The position numbers and the translations under genes are program-made. A stretch of DNA of 10,815 nt from M3 sp045133615 (GTDB lineage Bacteria > Bacteroidota > Bacteroidia > Bacteroidales > Muribaculaceae), in contig JBGUUQ010000090.1 of the NCBI GenBank assembly GCA_045133615.1, positions 1 through 10,815 of the forward strand, given 5' to 3'. Each line of letters begins with the position of its first letter. Position 1 is the first letter of the stretch. This document shows positions 1-7,102 of the stretch, piece by piece. The notes beneath the pieces were generated by a model that was given only the letters and a program-made list of their open reading frames with translations, ran no database searches and was not told the DNA's origin.

Positions 1-152
1 TTATAAATTGCTCAAACCACCTCCCCCCTTCGGGGTACTCCTCCTAAAAATTCCTCTGTAATTTTCAAGAGGAGAGTTATTGCCCTCGTTGGCTCCATTG
101 TTCCTCCTATCCACTACGTGGCAGGAGGAGAGTTAAGCTTACGCTTTAGGAC
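1..152. other. gene-free intergenic DNA with two hairpins
   Basis: No convincing coding region is visible here. The stretch is rich in CCTCC/GGAGG blocks. A short hairpin pairs TCCTCT (52-57) with AGAGGA (68-73). A better one pairs TCCTCCT (102-108) with AGGAGGA (123-129), continues through a small AT/C internal loop into CCAC (111-114) with GTGG (118-121), and has a 3-nt loop. C-runs at 23-28 face GGGG at 32-35. The pattern resembles intergenic repeat debris seen in Bacteroidetes genomes, but that is recollection of style and no match was made. No T-tract follows the hairpins, so they are poor candidates for intrinsic terminators on the plus strand. Confidence 0.5.
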
Positions 153-394
153 TTATGAATTATGCATTATGCATTAACTCAACCCCTAAGTTCATGAGAG
201 GAATATTTCCTCAAAACAACTTTTTGTCATTCTGGCATTCTGTCAAAAAAAATTCCGCACTCCGCATGGCAATTATGAATTATGAATTATGCATTGTGCA
301 TTAACTTAACCCCTAAGGGCATGATAGGAATATTTCCCCAAAATAACTTTTTTGTCATTCTGGCATTCTGTCAAAAAAATTCCGCACTCCGCAT
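153..394. repeat. tandem duplication, unit about 127 nt, intergenic
   Basis: Two imperfect copies lie head to tail, about 153-267 and 273-394. Shared blocks keep a 127-nt offset: CCCCTAAG, the GGAATATTTCC palindrome (200-210 and 327-337), and TTCCGCACTCCGCAT (253-267 and 380-394); the GTCATTCTGGCATTCTGTC block lies at offset 128. Each copy starts with a short tandem array of 7-mers of the form TATGMAT. There are three in copy 1 (154-174) and four in copy 2 (274-301, the last being TGTGCAT). Copy 1 can form a hairpin GAGGAA/TTCCTC (198-203 with 207-212). In copy 2 this shrinks to GGAA/TTCC. No open reading frame fits the repeat, and function is unknown. Confidence 0.85.
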
Positions 395-412
395 TAAATA
401 AGTTTTGCACAA

Positions 413-447
413 AAAAAGGACAAAAGAGATTCTCTTCTGTCCTTTTT
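413..447 (-). terminator. rho-independent terminator of maeB, possibly bidirectional
   Basis: An inverted repeat pairs 413-429 with 431-447, with one A/C mismatch at 423/437. With a realistic loop the stem is 413-426 with 434-447. Read on the minus strand, the hairpin is followed by a run of seven T (complement of 411-417). It lies about 46 nt beyond the maeB stop codon. On the plus strand the stem also ends in a T-run (443-447), so it could stop transcription from either side. Confidence 0.8.
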
Positions 448-493
448 GCTTATTTTTATCTTTCCGGCGTTTGCGTCAGAAAGTCTTGTGCTG

Positions 494-2788
494 TTATTTG
501 TCTTGCATTTTGCCGCCTGATTTTTCGAGTACGGCAGCATCAAGAACTGCGATAGTGGTGAGGTTGATAATGTCGCGCACCTCTGAGTCAACAGCGATGA
601 AGTGGATAGGCTTGTTCAACCCCATTTGGATTGGGCCTATGGCCTCAGCCACACCAAGCTCGAGCATCATGCGATAAGCAGTGTTTGCAGCGCTAAGGTT
701 GGGGAATATGAGAGTGTTGACATCACGACCTTTGAGACGAGAGAATGGGAAGTTTTCGTCGCGCAACTTTTTGTTGAGCGCGTAGTGCACTTGCATTTCA
801 CCGTCGATAGGCAATTCGGGATAACGTTTTTGCAATTTGTCAACCACTGAGTGAACGCGTTGACATTCGTTTTCGCAGTTTGAACCGAAGTTGCTATAAG
901 AAACCATCGCCATCACGGGATCGTGAGCGAAGTATTCAACCGAGTGACGAGCCAAGCGAGCGATATCAAACAATGTATCTTCGTCGTTATCTTGGTTAAT
1001 CATTGTATCGGCGAGGAAGTAAGTACCACGCTTGGTGTTCATGATGTGCATTGTGGCGAAGTGGTTGTAGCTTGGACGGATACCTACCACCTCTTTGGCG
1101 ATTTCGCCTGTTTGGTGACTACCTGAGTATGTGCCGGCAATAAACGCATCGGCTTCGCCTGTCTCTACCATCATCATACCGAAGTAGTTGCGGTCGAACA
1201 TTTTTTCGAGCGCTTCGAGATAGGTCAAACCTGCACGTTGGCGTTTTTCGGCAAGAATGGTAGCGAAACGATGACGACGGTCGGCTTCGCGGTCGTGACG
1301 GAGGTTGACAATTTCAAGGCCTTCGATATTAACACCCAATCGAGCGGCACGTTTTTCGATCATCTCTTCATTACCGAGCAAGATAGGAATACAAATGCCT
1401 TGACGAGCTGCCGATGCTGCTGCACGGAGCATATTGTCGGTGTTTGCTTCGGCAAATACCACACGTTTTGGGTTGCGTTTTGCCTCTTCGGTGAATCGAC
1501 GCATCAACTTGTTGTCGTAGCCCATCAACTGGCGAAGTTTTGCACAGTATGCGTCCCAATCGGCGATAGGGCGGCGAGCCACACCCGATTCCATCGCAGC
1601 CTTAGCCACGGCAGGAGCCACTGTGGTGAGCAATCGTGGGTCGAGAGGTTTTGGAAGGATATAGTCGGCACCAAATTTGAGTGCGGTCATATTGTAAGCA
1701 GCGTTCACTACCGATGGCACAGGTTGTTTTGCCAATTTAGCGATAGCACGCACTGCCGCGAGTTTCATCTCTTCGTTGATAGCTGTAGCACCTGAGTCGA
1801 GCGCGCCACGGAAGATATATGGGAACCCAAGCACGTTGTTGATTTGGTTTGGATAATCGGAACGTCCGGTAGCAAAAATCAAATCGTGTCGCGAAGCGAT
1901 AGCTTTGTCATAAGCGATTTCGGGGTCGGGATTGGCAAGAGCAAACACGATAGGATTTTTTGCCATTGATTGTATCATCTCAGTGGTTACAACATCTTTA
2001 ACCGACAATCCGAGGAACACATCGGCATCTTTCATTGCTTCTTCGAGAGTGTCGATGTCGCGGTCGGTAGCAAACTCAAGTTTTTGAGCATTGAGATTTT
2101 TGCGTTTTTTGTTCAACACACCTTTACTGTCGCACATCACCACATTTTCGGGTTTGATGCCAAGCGCGATATAAAGGCGTGTACAAGACACGGCAGCAGC
2201 CCCTGCCCCATTTACCACGAGCTTTGCTTCTTCGATTTTTTTGCCTTGAAGTTCGAGCGCGTTGAGCAATCCTGCAGCCGAGATGATGGCAGTGCCATGT
2301 TGGTCGTCGTGCATCACAGGGATATTACATTCCTCTTTCAAGCGGCGTTCGATTTCAAAACATTCGGGAGCTTTAATATCTTCGAGGTTAATACCTCCGA
2401 ATGTAGGAGATATACCTTTAACTATTTCAATGAATTTATCGGGGTCTTTTTCATCAACTTCGATGTCGAAGCAGTCGATGCCGGCAAAAATCTTAAAGAG
2501 CAATGCTTTTCCTTCCATCACCGGTTTGCCTGCAAGAGCACCTATATCGCCCAAGCCAAGCACGGCAGTACCATTAGAGATAACCGCCACAAGGTTCCCC
2601 TTGCTGGTATATTCATAAGCGTCCTCAGGACGTTCTTCAATTTCAAGACATGGATATGCCACTCCGGGAGAGTAAGCGAGAGCCAAATCACTTTGTGATG
2701 AATAAGGCTTTGTGGGTACCACTTCGATTTTTCCGCATTTACCTTCGCGGTGGTAATCGAGAGCCATTTCTTTTGTTACCTTTGACAT
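494..2788 (-). CDS. maeB: NADP-type malic enzyme with C-terminal phosphotransacetylase-like domain
   Basis: This 764-aa cytosolic enzyme should decarboxylate malate oxidatively to pyruvate, supplying NAD(P)H and linking the C4 acids of succinate fermentation to pyruvate. The N-terminal half is a short-type malic enzyme: AYSPGVA (about 38-44, catalytic Tyr39), EGKALLFK (92-99, Lys94), LEDIKAPE (135-142, metal-binding Glu136/Asp137), HDDQHGTA (160-167), then a Rossmann dinucleotide motif NGAGAAA (193-199). From about residue 430 the rest is a phosphotransacetylase-like domain. The total length matches the MaeB hybrid family. In that family, from established work on E. coli MaeB, the added domain serves allosteric control by acetyl-CoA and is not thought to act as an acetyltransferase. 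NADP versus NAD preference cannot be told from sequence by eye. The gene is transcribed alone, divergent from ilvA, with its own terminator. No Shine-Dalgarno sequence precedes the ATG. I see no frameshift or missing motif. Confidence 0.95.
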   Translation of the reverse strand: MSKVTKEMALDYHREGKCGKIEVVPTKPYSSQSDLALAYSPGVAYPCLEIEERPEDAYEYTSKGNLVAVISNGTAVLGLGDIGALAGKPVMEGKALLFKIFAGIDCFDIEVDEKDPDKFIEIVKGISPTFGGINLEDIKAPECFEIERRLKEECNIPVMHDDQHGTAIISAAGLLNALELQGKKIEEAKLVVNGAGAAAVSCTRLYIALGIKPENVVMCDSKGVLNKKRKNLNAQKLEFATDRDIDTLEEAMKDADVFLGLSVKDVVTTEMIQSMAKNPIVFALANPDPEIAYDKAIASRHDLIFATGRSDYPNQINNVLGFPYIFRGALDSGATAINEEMKLAAVRAIAKLAKQPVPSVVNAAYNMTALKFGADYILPKPLDPRLLTTVAPAVAKAAMESGVARRPIADWDAYCAKLRQLMGYDNKLMRRFTEEAKRNPKRVVFAEANTDNMLRAAASAARQGICIPILLGNEEMIEKRAARLGVNIEGLEIVNLRHDREADRRHRFATILAEKRQRAGLTYLEALEKMFDRNYFGMMMVETGEADAFIAGTYSGSHQTGEIAKEVVGIRPSYNHFATMHIMNTKRGTYFLADTMINQDNDEDTLFDIARLARHSVEYFAHDPVMAMVSYSNFGSNCENECQRVHSVVDKLQKRYPELPIDGEMQVHYALNKKLRDENFPFSRLKGRDVNTLIFPNLSAANTAYRMMLELGVAEAIGPIQMGLNKPIHFIAVDSEVRDIINLTTIAVLDAAVLEKSGGKMQDK

Positions 2789-2886
2789 AATCTATACTAT
2801 TTAAAGTCTATGTTGTAGTGTTATAATTTTTATTCAGAATCACTTTATATGTGCGATTTTTTCAACCGTTTCTTCCTTATCAAGTG

Positions 2887-2920
2887 CAAAGATACAAAAA
2901 AGAATTTAATATGCGACAAT
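2887..2920 (-). promoter_or_regulatory. putative promoter of maeB
   Basis: On the minus strand the sequence TATCTTTG (complement of 2887-2894) matches the Bacteroidetes -7 element TAnnTTTG. A weaker -33 element, TTGT (complement of 2916-2919), lies 21 nt upstream. It would give a leader of roughly 90 nt before the maeB ATG. Assignment is by motif and position only. Confidence 0.55.
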
Positions 2921-3034
2921 TTTGAATAAAAAATATTTACATTTTGCAAGCAAATACTTTTAATTTGTTGTATTTATTCACAAAATCACTTATTTTGCTT
3001 TCAATTTGCATTGAGGAATATTTTTATTTTCAAT

Positions 3035-3068
3035 TTTGCTTCTCGTTTGCAAATTATAATTATATTTG
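3035..3068 (+). promoter_or_regulatory. putative promoter of ilvA
   Basis: TATATTTG (3061-3068) fits the -7 consensus TAnnTTTG. A TTTG at 3035-3038 can serve as the -33 element, with a 22-nt spacer, one base longer than the usual 19-21. Transcription would start around 3073-3077, giving a leader of only about 15-20 nt. That leaves no room for attenuation control of ilvA. Confidence 0.6.
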
Positions 3069-3092
3069 CATTGCTAAAAATTTATAGTGATT

Positions 3093-4295
3093 ATGACAAA
3101 TCTCGATATCAACGAAATTTACAATGCACGAAACGTGTTGAGCGGAGTGTTGCGCAAAACTCCACTTATTTGGTCGCGCCGACTTAATACCGAGGCTAAT
3201 GTATACATCAAACCCGAAAATATGCAATACACGGGTTCGTTTAAGTTGCGTGGCGCATACTACAAAATATCACAGCTCACCGATGAGGAAAAAGCTCATG
3301 GGGTGATCGCTTGTTCGGCAGGCAACCATGCTCAAGGAGTGGCTTTTGGCGCGTCACACAACGGCATTAAAGCGTTGATTTGCCTACCTGCGGGGGCGCC
3401 GATCTCGAAGGTGGAAGCAACAAAAGGCTATGGCGCCGATGTGTGTTTGGTGCCGGGCGTCTACGATGATGCCTACATGAAAGCCATTCAGCTACGCGAT
3501 GAGATGGGCTACACGTTTGTCCACCCATTTGACGACCCCAAAGTCATTGCCGGGCAAGGCACTATCGGGCTCGAAATATTAGATGAATTGCCCGACGTAG
3601 AGGCCGTTATCGTCCCTATTGGAGGTGGTGGATTGATTTCGGGTGTGGCATTTGCGATAAAATCTTTACGTCCCGATATTAAAGTTTATGGTGTGCAATC
3701 ATCGGGCGCTCCAAGTATGGCTACATCATTACAAGAGGGGAAAATCCAACATCTATCGGCGGTATCAACTATTGCCGATGGCATAGCGGTGAAAGAGCCC
3801 GGAATAAACACGTTTGAGATGTGCAACAGATATGTCGACGAGGTGGTAACAGTGAGCGACGACGAAATCGCCGCCGCCATTCTCGCACTTCTCGAGCAAC
3901 ACAAAATCGTGTCGGAAGGCGCCGGTGCGGTATCGGTCGCTGCTGCAATGTTTAATAAGGTACCTATCAAAGGGAAAAAAGTTGTATGTTTGGTTTCGGG
4001 GGGAAATATCGATGTCACCACTCTTAGTCGCGTAATCACTCGTGGATTATCAAAGAGTGGCCGCAACTACACCTTCAAAATCGACCTCTACGACAAGCCC
4101 GGACAATTATCGGGAGTGTGCAATATCATCGCTGATTTGGGTGGAAATATTTTATCGGTATCTCACGAGCGAATCAATGCAAGTTCTGAAATCAATGGTT
4201 GTATTCTTCGCATCGAGCTTGAAACCCTCAACCATAACCACATCGACACCCTACGCGAAGGGCTCACCAAAGCGGGATATTGCGTAATAAATTAG
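3093..4295 (+). CDS. ilvA: threonine ammonia-lyase (threonine dehydratase) with ACT domain
   Basis: This cytosolic PLP enzyme deaminates L-threonine to 2-oxobutanoate, the first step towards isoleucine. Counting from the ATG at 3093 (400 aa), the PLP lysine is Lys51 in GSFKLRGA. SAGNHAQG (75-82) is the substrate/PLP loop, GGGG (177-180) binds the PLP phosphate, and VSGGNID follows near 301-307. A single ACT domain fills about 326-400, starting at YTFKIDLYDKPG. Length and single ACT domain match the medium-size form of the enzyme, not the roughly 500-aa E. coli IlvA with its longer regulatory region, so isoleucine feedback sensitivity is uncertain. An in-frame GTG at 3087 would add two residues. 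I prefer the ATG because the promoter ends just upstream and no ribosome-binding site favours GTG. The gene is monocistronic, with a terminator 40 nt after the stop. A catabolic (TdcB-like) role cannot be excluded. Confidence 0.92.
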   Translation: MTNLDINEIYNARNVLSGVLRKTPLIWSRRLNTEANVYIKPENMQYTGSFKLRGAYYKISQLTDEEKAHGVIACSAGNHAQGVAFGASHNGIKALICLPAGAPISKVEATKGYGADVCLVPGVYDDAYMKAIQLRDEMGYTFVHPFDDPKVIAGQGTIGLEILDELPDVEAVIVPIGGGGLISGVAFAIKSLRPDIKVYGVQSSGAPSMATSLQEGKIQHLSAVSTIADGIAVKEPGINTFEMCNRYVDEVVTVSDDEIAAAILALLEQHKIVSEGAGAVSVAAAMFNKVPIKGKKVVCLVSGGNIDVTTLSRVITRGLSKSGRNYTFKIDLYDKPGQLSGVCNIIADLGGNILSVSHERINASSEINGCILRIELETLNHNHIDTLREGLTKAGYCVIN

Positions 4296-4334
4296 GTTCG
4301 TTTTTTTAAGAGGAAATACACTAAAACCATACTT

Positions 4335-4378
4335 ATATTCCAAAATTGCCATTTATTTGGCAATTTTGGAATATTTTT
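4335..4378 (+). terminator. rho-independent terminator of ilvA
   Basis: A perfect 16-bp inverted repeat (4335-4350 with 4359-4374) has an 8-nt loop, ATTTATTT, and is followed by a short T-run (4374-4378). It sits between ilvA and the efflux operon and separates the two transcripts. Confidence 0.85.
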
Positions 4379-4411
4379 CACCTATTTATTATATATACCA
4401 CTTATTTGAAT

Positions 4412-4419
4412 TAACTTTG
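4412..4419 (+). promoter_or_regulatory. putative -7 element of the efflux operon promoter
   Basis: TAACTTTG matches TAnnTTTG and lies 31 nt before the first ATG of the operon. No good TTTG is present at the expected -33 spacing; the nearest candidate is an AT-rich TTTA at 4385-4388. The promoter may therefore be weak or need an activator. No operator-like palindrome and no regulator gene is found next to it. Confidence 0.45.
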
Positions 4420-4450
4420 TGAGAATTTTAAGCTACACATAATTACATAT

Positions 4451-5908
4451 ATGAAAATAGTTTCTCTTAAAGCAGTTTTCACAACCCTTTGCATGGGTAT
4501 CGCATTCATTGGAGCAGCCCAAAAAGCCACATACAATGACACCCTTATGCTATCGCTCGATAAATGTATCACAATCGCCCTCAGCGACAACCCCTCAATC
4601 AAGGTGGCCGACATGGAAATTGAGCGAATGGATTACTACAATAAAGAAGTATTGGGACAACTTCTCCCATCTATCAGTTTCAATGCTCAATATAGTCGCA
4701 CCCTTGCTAAGCAAGTGATGTATCTCAACATGGGTGCATTAGGTGGCGGAGCCTCAAGCGGAACTACCGGAGAGGGAAGCGAATCGGAAGGAGTCGAAGA
4801 AACACCTACAACCTCTGCCGCAAGCAAATCTTCGGGTGGCGGTGGCATAAAAATGGGGCTTGACAACTCATATACGATGGGATTCTCGGCATCGATGCCC
4901 CTCGTAGCGCCCCAATTATGGAAAACATTGAAGTTAAGCGATACTCAAATATTGCAATCAATGGAAGCGGCTCGAAAATCGCGCCTCGACATGGTAAACC
5001 AAGTAAAGACGGCATATTATTCACTTTTGCTTGCCGAAGACTCTTATAAGGTGATTCTCGAAAGCTACGAAAATGCCAAAGAGACTCACGATATTTACAC
5101 AAAAAAGCACAAACTCGGAGCAGCATCGGAATATGATGTATTGCGCACCTCAGTGGCTGTAAAAAATATCGAACCACAATTGATGCAAGGCGAAATTACC
5201 ATCAAGCAAGCTCGATTACAACTTTGCTTGTTGATGAATATGGACGTAAATGTGCCTTTTAAACCCACTACAACCCTTTCTGACTACGAAAAAACAATGT
5301 ATGAAAACACTCTTGCCATCGACAAGTCGATTGACCAAAACTCCGACTTGAAAATGCTTGACATACAAACCCAATTACTAAATGATGCCCTTGATATTCA
5401 ACGCATGTCGTGGTATCCGACATTGGCTCTTACTGCCAACTATAACTGGACCTCGATGTCGGACGGCAATCCTTTGAAGAATTTCCGATGGAGCCCCTAC
5501 TCTACTGTCGGACTTTCTCTTTCATTCCCATTATTCCAAGGCGGACAAAGATACAATAAAATAAAGCAAGCTCGAATTCAAGTTGAAGAGATGTCTTTCC
5601 AACGCGAAAACCTCGAACAAGCAATAAACATGCAAGTGGAATTAGCGGTCGACAACATTCATGTCAATGTGAAACAAATTGCAGCTTGTGCCGAAAACGT
5701 GAAACAAGCCGAACGCGCTCATGAGATTATGGATAAAAGCTTCAAAATCGGAGCTGCCACATATCTCGACTTCCGAGACGCACAACTTGCGCTTACCAAC
5801 ACTCGCCTCACTTACTTGCAAGCGATATATAATTATCTTATTGCCACTAACAACCTCGAGTTGCTGTTGGGTAACACCGATGTTGAAAAATATAATATCT
5901 CAGAATAA
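4451..5908 (+). CDS. TolC-like outer-membrane efflux factor
   Basis: This 485-aa protein should trimerise into the outer-membrane exit duct of the efflux system. A signal peptide spans about 1-23 (charged start, hydrophobic core, GAA before QKA). The two structural repeats of the outer-membrane efflux protein family are clear: each has a long helical stretch and the KxGAAxxxD-type turn, KLGAASEYDVL (221-231) and FKIGAATYLDF (431-441). Two beta-hairpins are also recognisable, near 74-150 and 323-360. The first hairpin carries a low-complexity Gly/Ser/Thr/Glu insert at about 95-134, which should lie in an extracellular loop. This is the first gene of the operon, 42 bp before the adaptor gene. 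No Shine-Dalgarno sequence is seen, and the ATG is fixed by the signal peptide that starts there. Outer-membrane factor identity is secure; the substrate is unknown. Confidence 0.92.
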   Translation: MKIVSLKAVFTTLCMGIAFIGAAQKATYNDTLMLSLDKCITIALSDNPSIKVADMEIERMDYYNKEVLGQLLPSISFNAQYSRTLAKQVMYLNMGALGGGASSGTTGEGSESEGVEETPTTSAASKSSGGGGIKMGLDNSYTMGFSASMPLVAPQLWKTLKLSDTQILQSMEAARKSRLDMVNQVKTAYYSLLLAEDSYKVILESYENAKETHDIYTKKHKLGAASEYDVLRTSVAVKNIEPQLMQGEITIKQARLQLCLLMNMDVNVPFKPTTTLSDYEKTMYENTLAIDKSIDQNSDLKMLDIQTQLLNDALDIQRMSWYPTLALTANYNWTSMSDGNPLKNFRWSPYSTVGLSLSFPLFQGGQRYNKIKQARIQVEEMSFQRENLEQAINMQVELAVDNIHVNVKQIAACAENVKQAERAHEIMDKSFKIGAATYLDFRDAQLALTNTRLTYLQAIYNYLIATNNLELLLGNTDVEKYNISE

Positions 5909-5950
5909 AGCATAATCATTAACGACTTAAATATATCATATCAACTTCGT

Positions 5951-7045
5951 ATGAAAATATACTACAAAACATTAGCCACAATCGCTATCTCAGCCATGCT
6001 CTCGGCTTGTTCTGCCAACAGCGAATCGGCAGATAATCAAGAGATCAACGACTCTACAACTACCAAGGCCGAAGAACTTCCCAAGATCGACATCAAACAA
6101 GTTTCATATAGCCAAGTAGCGCAAGACAACGAATACACCGCTACCGTTGAAGCCGATAATATCAACAATATATCCCCTTCTACGCCAAATCGTATTAAAA
6201 GCATCACGGTTGATGTGGGCGATAATGTAGCGAAAGGGCAAACACTTGTCACTCTCGACGCCACAAATGTAGACCAATTAAAAGTGCGCCTCAACCACGC
6301 AAAAATCGAATATAATCGTGCATTAAATCTTCTTGAAATCGGAGCCGGCACTCAACAAGCTGTCGATGCGGCAAAAACCGAAGTTGATGCACTCACCAGC
6401 CAATACAACAACGTTGTAGAAAACACCGTGCTAAAATCGCCTATTTCAGGAGTTGTAACAGCACGCAACTATGACCCGGGCGATATGACCGGCGGAAGCC
6501 CGATTTTAACCATCGGACAGCTCAGTCCCTCGGTTAATGTGATGATATATGTAACCGAAACCGACTATGCAAAAATTAAACGTGGCATGGGTGTTGATGT
6601 AAAATTTGATGTATACCCCAATGAAACATTTGCCGGAACAATCACCAAAGTTCACCCAACCGTCGATTCTAAAACTCGCACTTTTGGAGTGGAAGTGAGC
6701 ATTGCCAATAGAAACCAAAAAGTAAAACCGGGCATGTTTGCTCGTGTATTAATCAACTTAGGAAGTGCTAAACACGTGGTTGTTCCCGATCGTGCAGTAG
6801 TGAAACAAGCCGGTTCGGGCAACAAATATGTTTATGTTTACAACAATGGTGTTGTTTCATACAACAAAGTTGAGCTCGGTCAACGCATCGACGACTCTTA
6901 TGAAGTGATTTCGGGTGTTGCCGATGGCGATTTTGTGGTCATCACCGGTCAACACAACCTCAAACATGGAGCTCGTGCCGAAGTGATTAATCGAGATGCT
7001 CGAAGCGAAGGTGATGACGACAACGCAACCGAAACTTCTAAATAA
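5951..7045 (+). CDS. RND efflux periplasmic adaptor, lipoprotein (membrane fusion protein)
   Basis: This 364-aa adaptor should bridge the RND pump and the outer-membrane factor. It begins with a lipoprotein signal: a hydrophobic stretch and lipobox LSAC with Cys20 as the predicted lipidated residue, so it is membrane-anchored in the periplasm. Domains in order: linker (21-50), first half of the lipoyl barrel-sandwich (about 75-104, DVGDNVAKGQTLV), a short alpha-helical hairpin (about 106-156), the second lipoyl half (LKSPISGVV at 161-169), a beta-barrel (about 190-270), and a membrane-proximal domain (about 275-347). The tail is acidic (GDDDN). Order and architecture match the HlyD_D23/AcrA-type adaptors. 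It lies between the outer-membrane factor and pump genes, 57 bp before the latter, with no promoter seen in either gap. Confidence 0.93.
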   Translation: MKIYYKTLATIAISAMLSACSANSESADNQEINDSTTTKAEELPKIDIKQVSYSQVAQDNEYTATVEADNINNISPSTPNRIKSITVDVGDNVAKGQTLVTLDATNVDQLKVRLNHAKIEYNRALNLLEIGAGTQQAVDAAKTEVDALTSQYNNVVENTVLKSPISGVVTARNYDPGDMTGGSPILTIGQLSPSVNVMIYVTETDYAKIKRGMGVDVKFDVYPNETFAGTITKVHPTVDSKTRTFGVEVSIANRNQKVKPGMFARVLINLGSAKHVVVPDRAVVKQAGSGNKYVYVYNNGVVSYNKVELGQRIDDSYEVISGVADGDFVVITGQHNLKHGARAEVINRDARSEGDDDNATETSK

Positions 7046-7102
7046 TCACACAAAACTGAATCATACTCTTTAATATCAATTCATCTATATAATTTATAGG
7101 TT

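Larger units (their letters stand above)
2789..3092. other. divergent intergenic region between maeB and ilvA
   Basis: This region of about 300 bp is very AT-rich and has no supported gene. It carries the two divergent promoters listed separately. The 9-mer TTTGCATTG occurs twice on the plus strand, at 3005-3013 and 3065-3073. The second copy overlaps the ilvA -7 element. No hairpin attenuator, leader peptide or riboswitch-like fold was seen. Confidence 0.6.

Noticed and set aside
153..394. Possible CRISPR array
   Set aside because: There are only two copies of a long unit lying head to tail, with no short conserved repeats separated by unique spacers and no cas genes.
405..677. 90-codon plus-strand frame across the maeB terminator and 3' end
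   Set aside because: It starts inside the terminator hairpin region and overlaps the maeB end. The product is low-information and looks like a chance frame.
1238..1795. 185-codon open frame on the plus strand inside maeB
   Set aside because: It is antisense to a well-matched malic enzyme domain, its protein is rich in His/Cys/Phe with no recognisable domain, and no promoter or start context supports it.
1970..2698. 242-codon open frame on the plus strand opposite the N-terminal half of maeB
   Set aside because: Same reasons: the antisense product has no family features, while the minus-strand frame carries all the malic enzyme motifs.
3005..3073. Two TTTGCATTG copies as a second ilvA promoter or an operator pair
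   Set aside because: The upstream copy lacks the TA of the TAnnTTTG element, and the second is explained by the -7 element. In such AT-rich DNA two 9-mers are weak evidence.
3087..3092. GTG start for ilvA adding two residues
   Set aside because: The in-frame ATG at 3093 follows immediately, no ribosome-binding site favours GTG, and family alignment does not need the extra residues.
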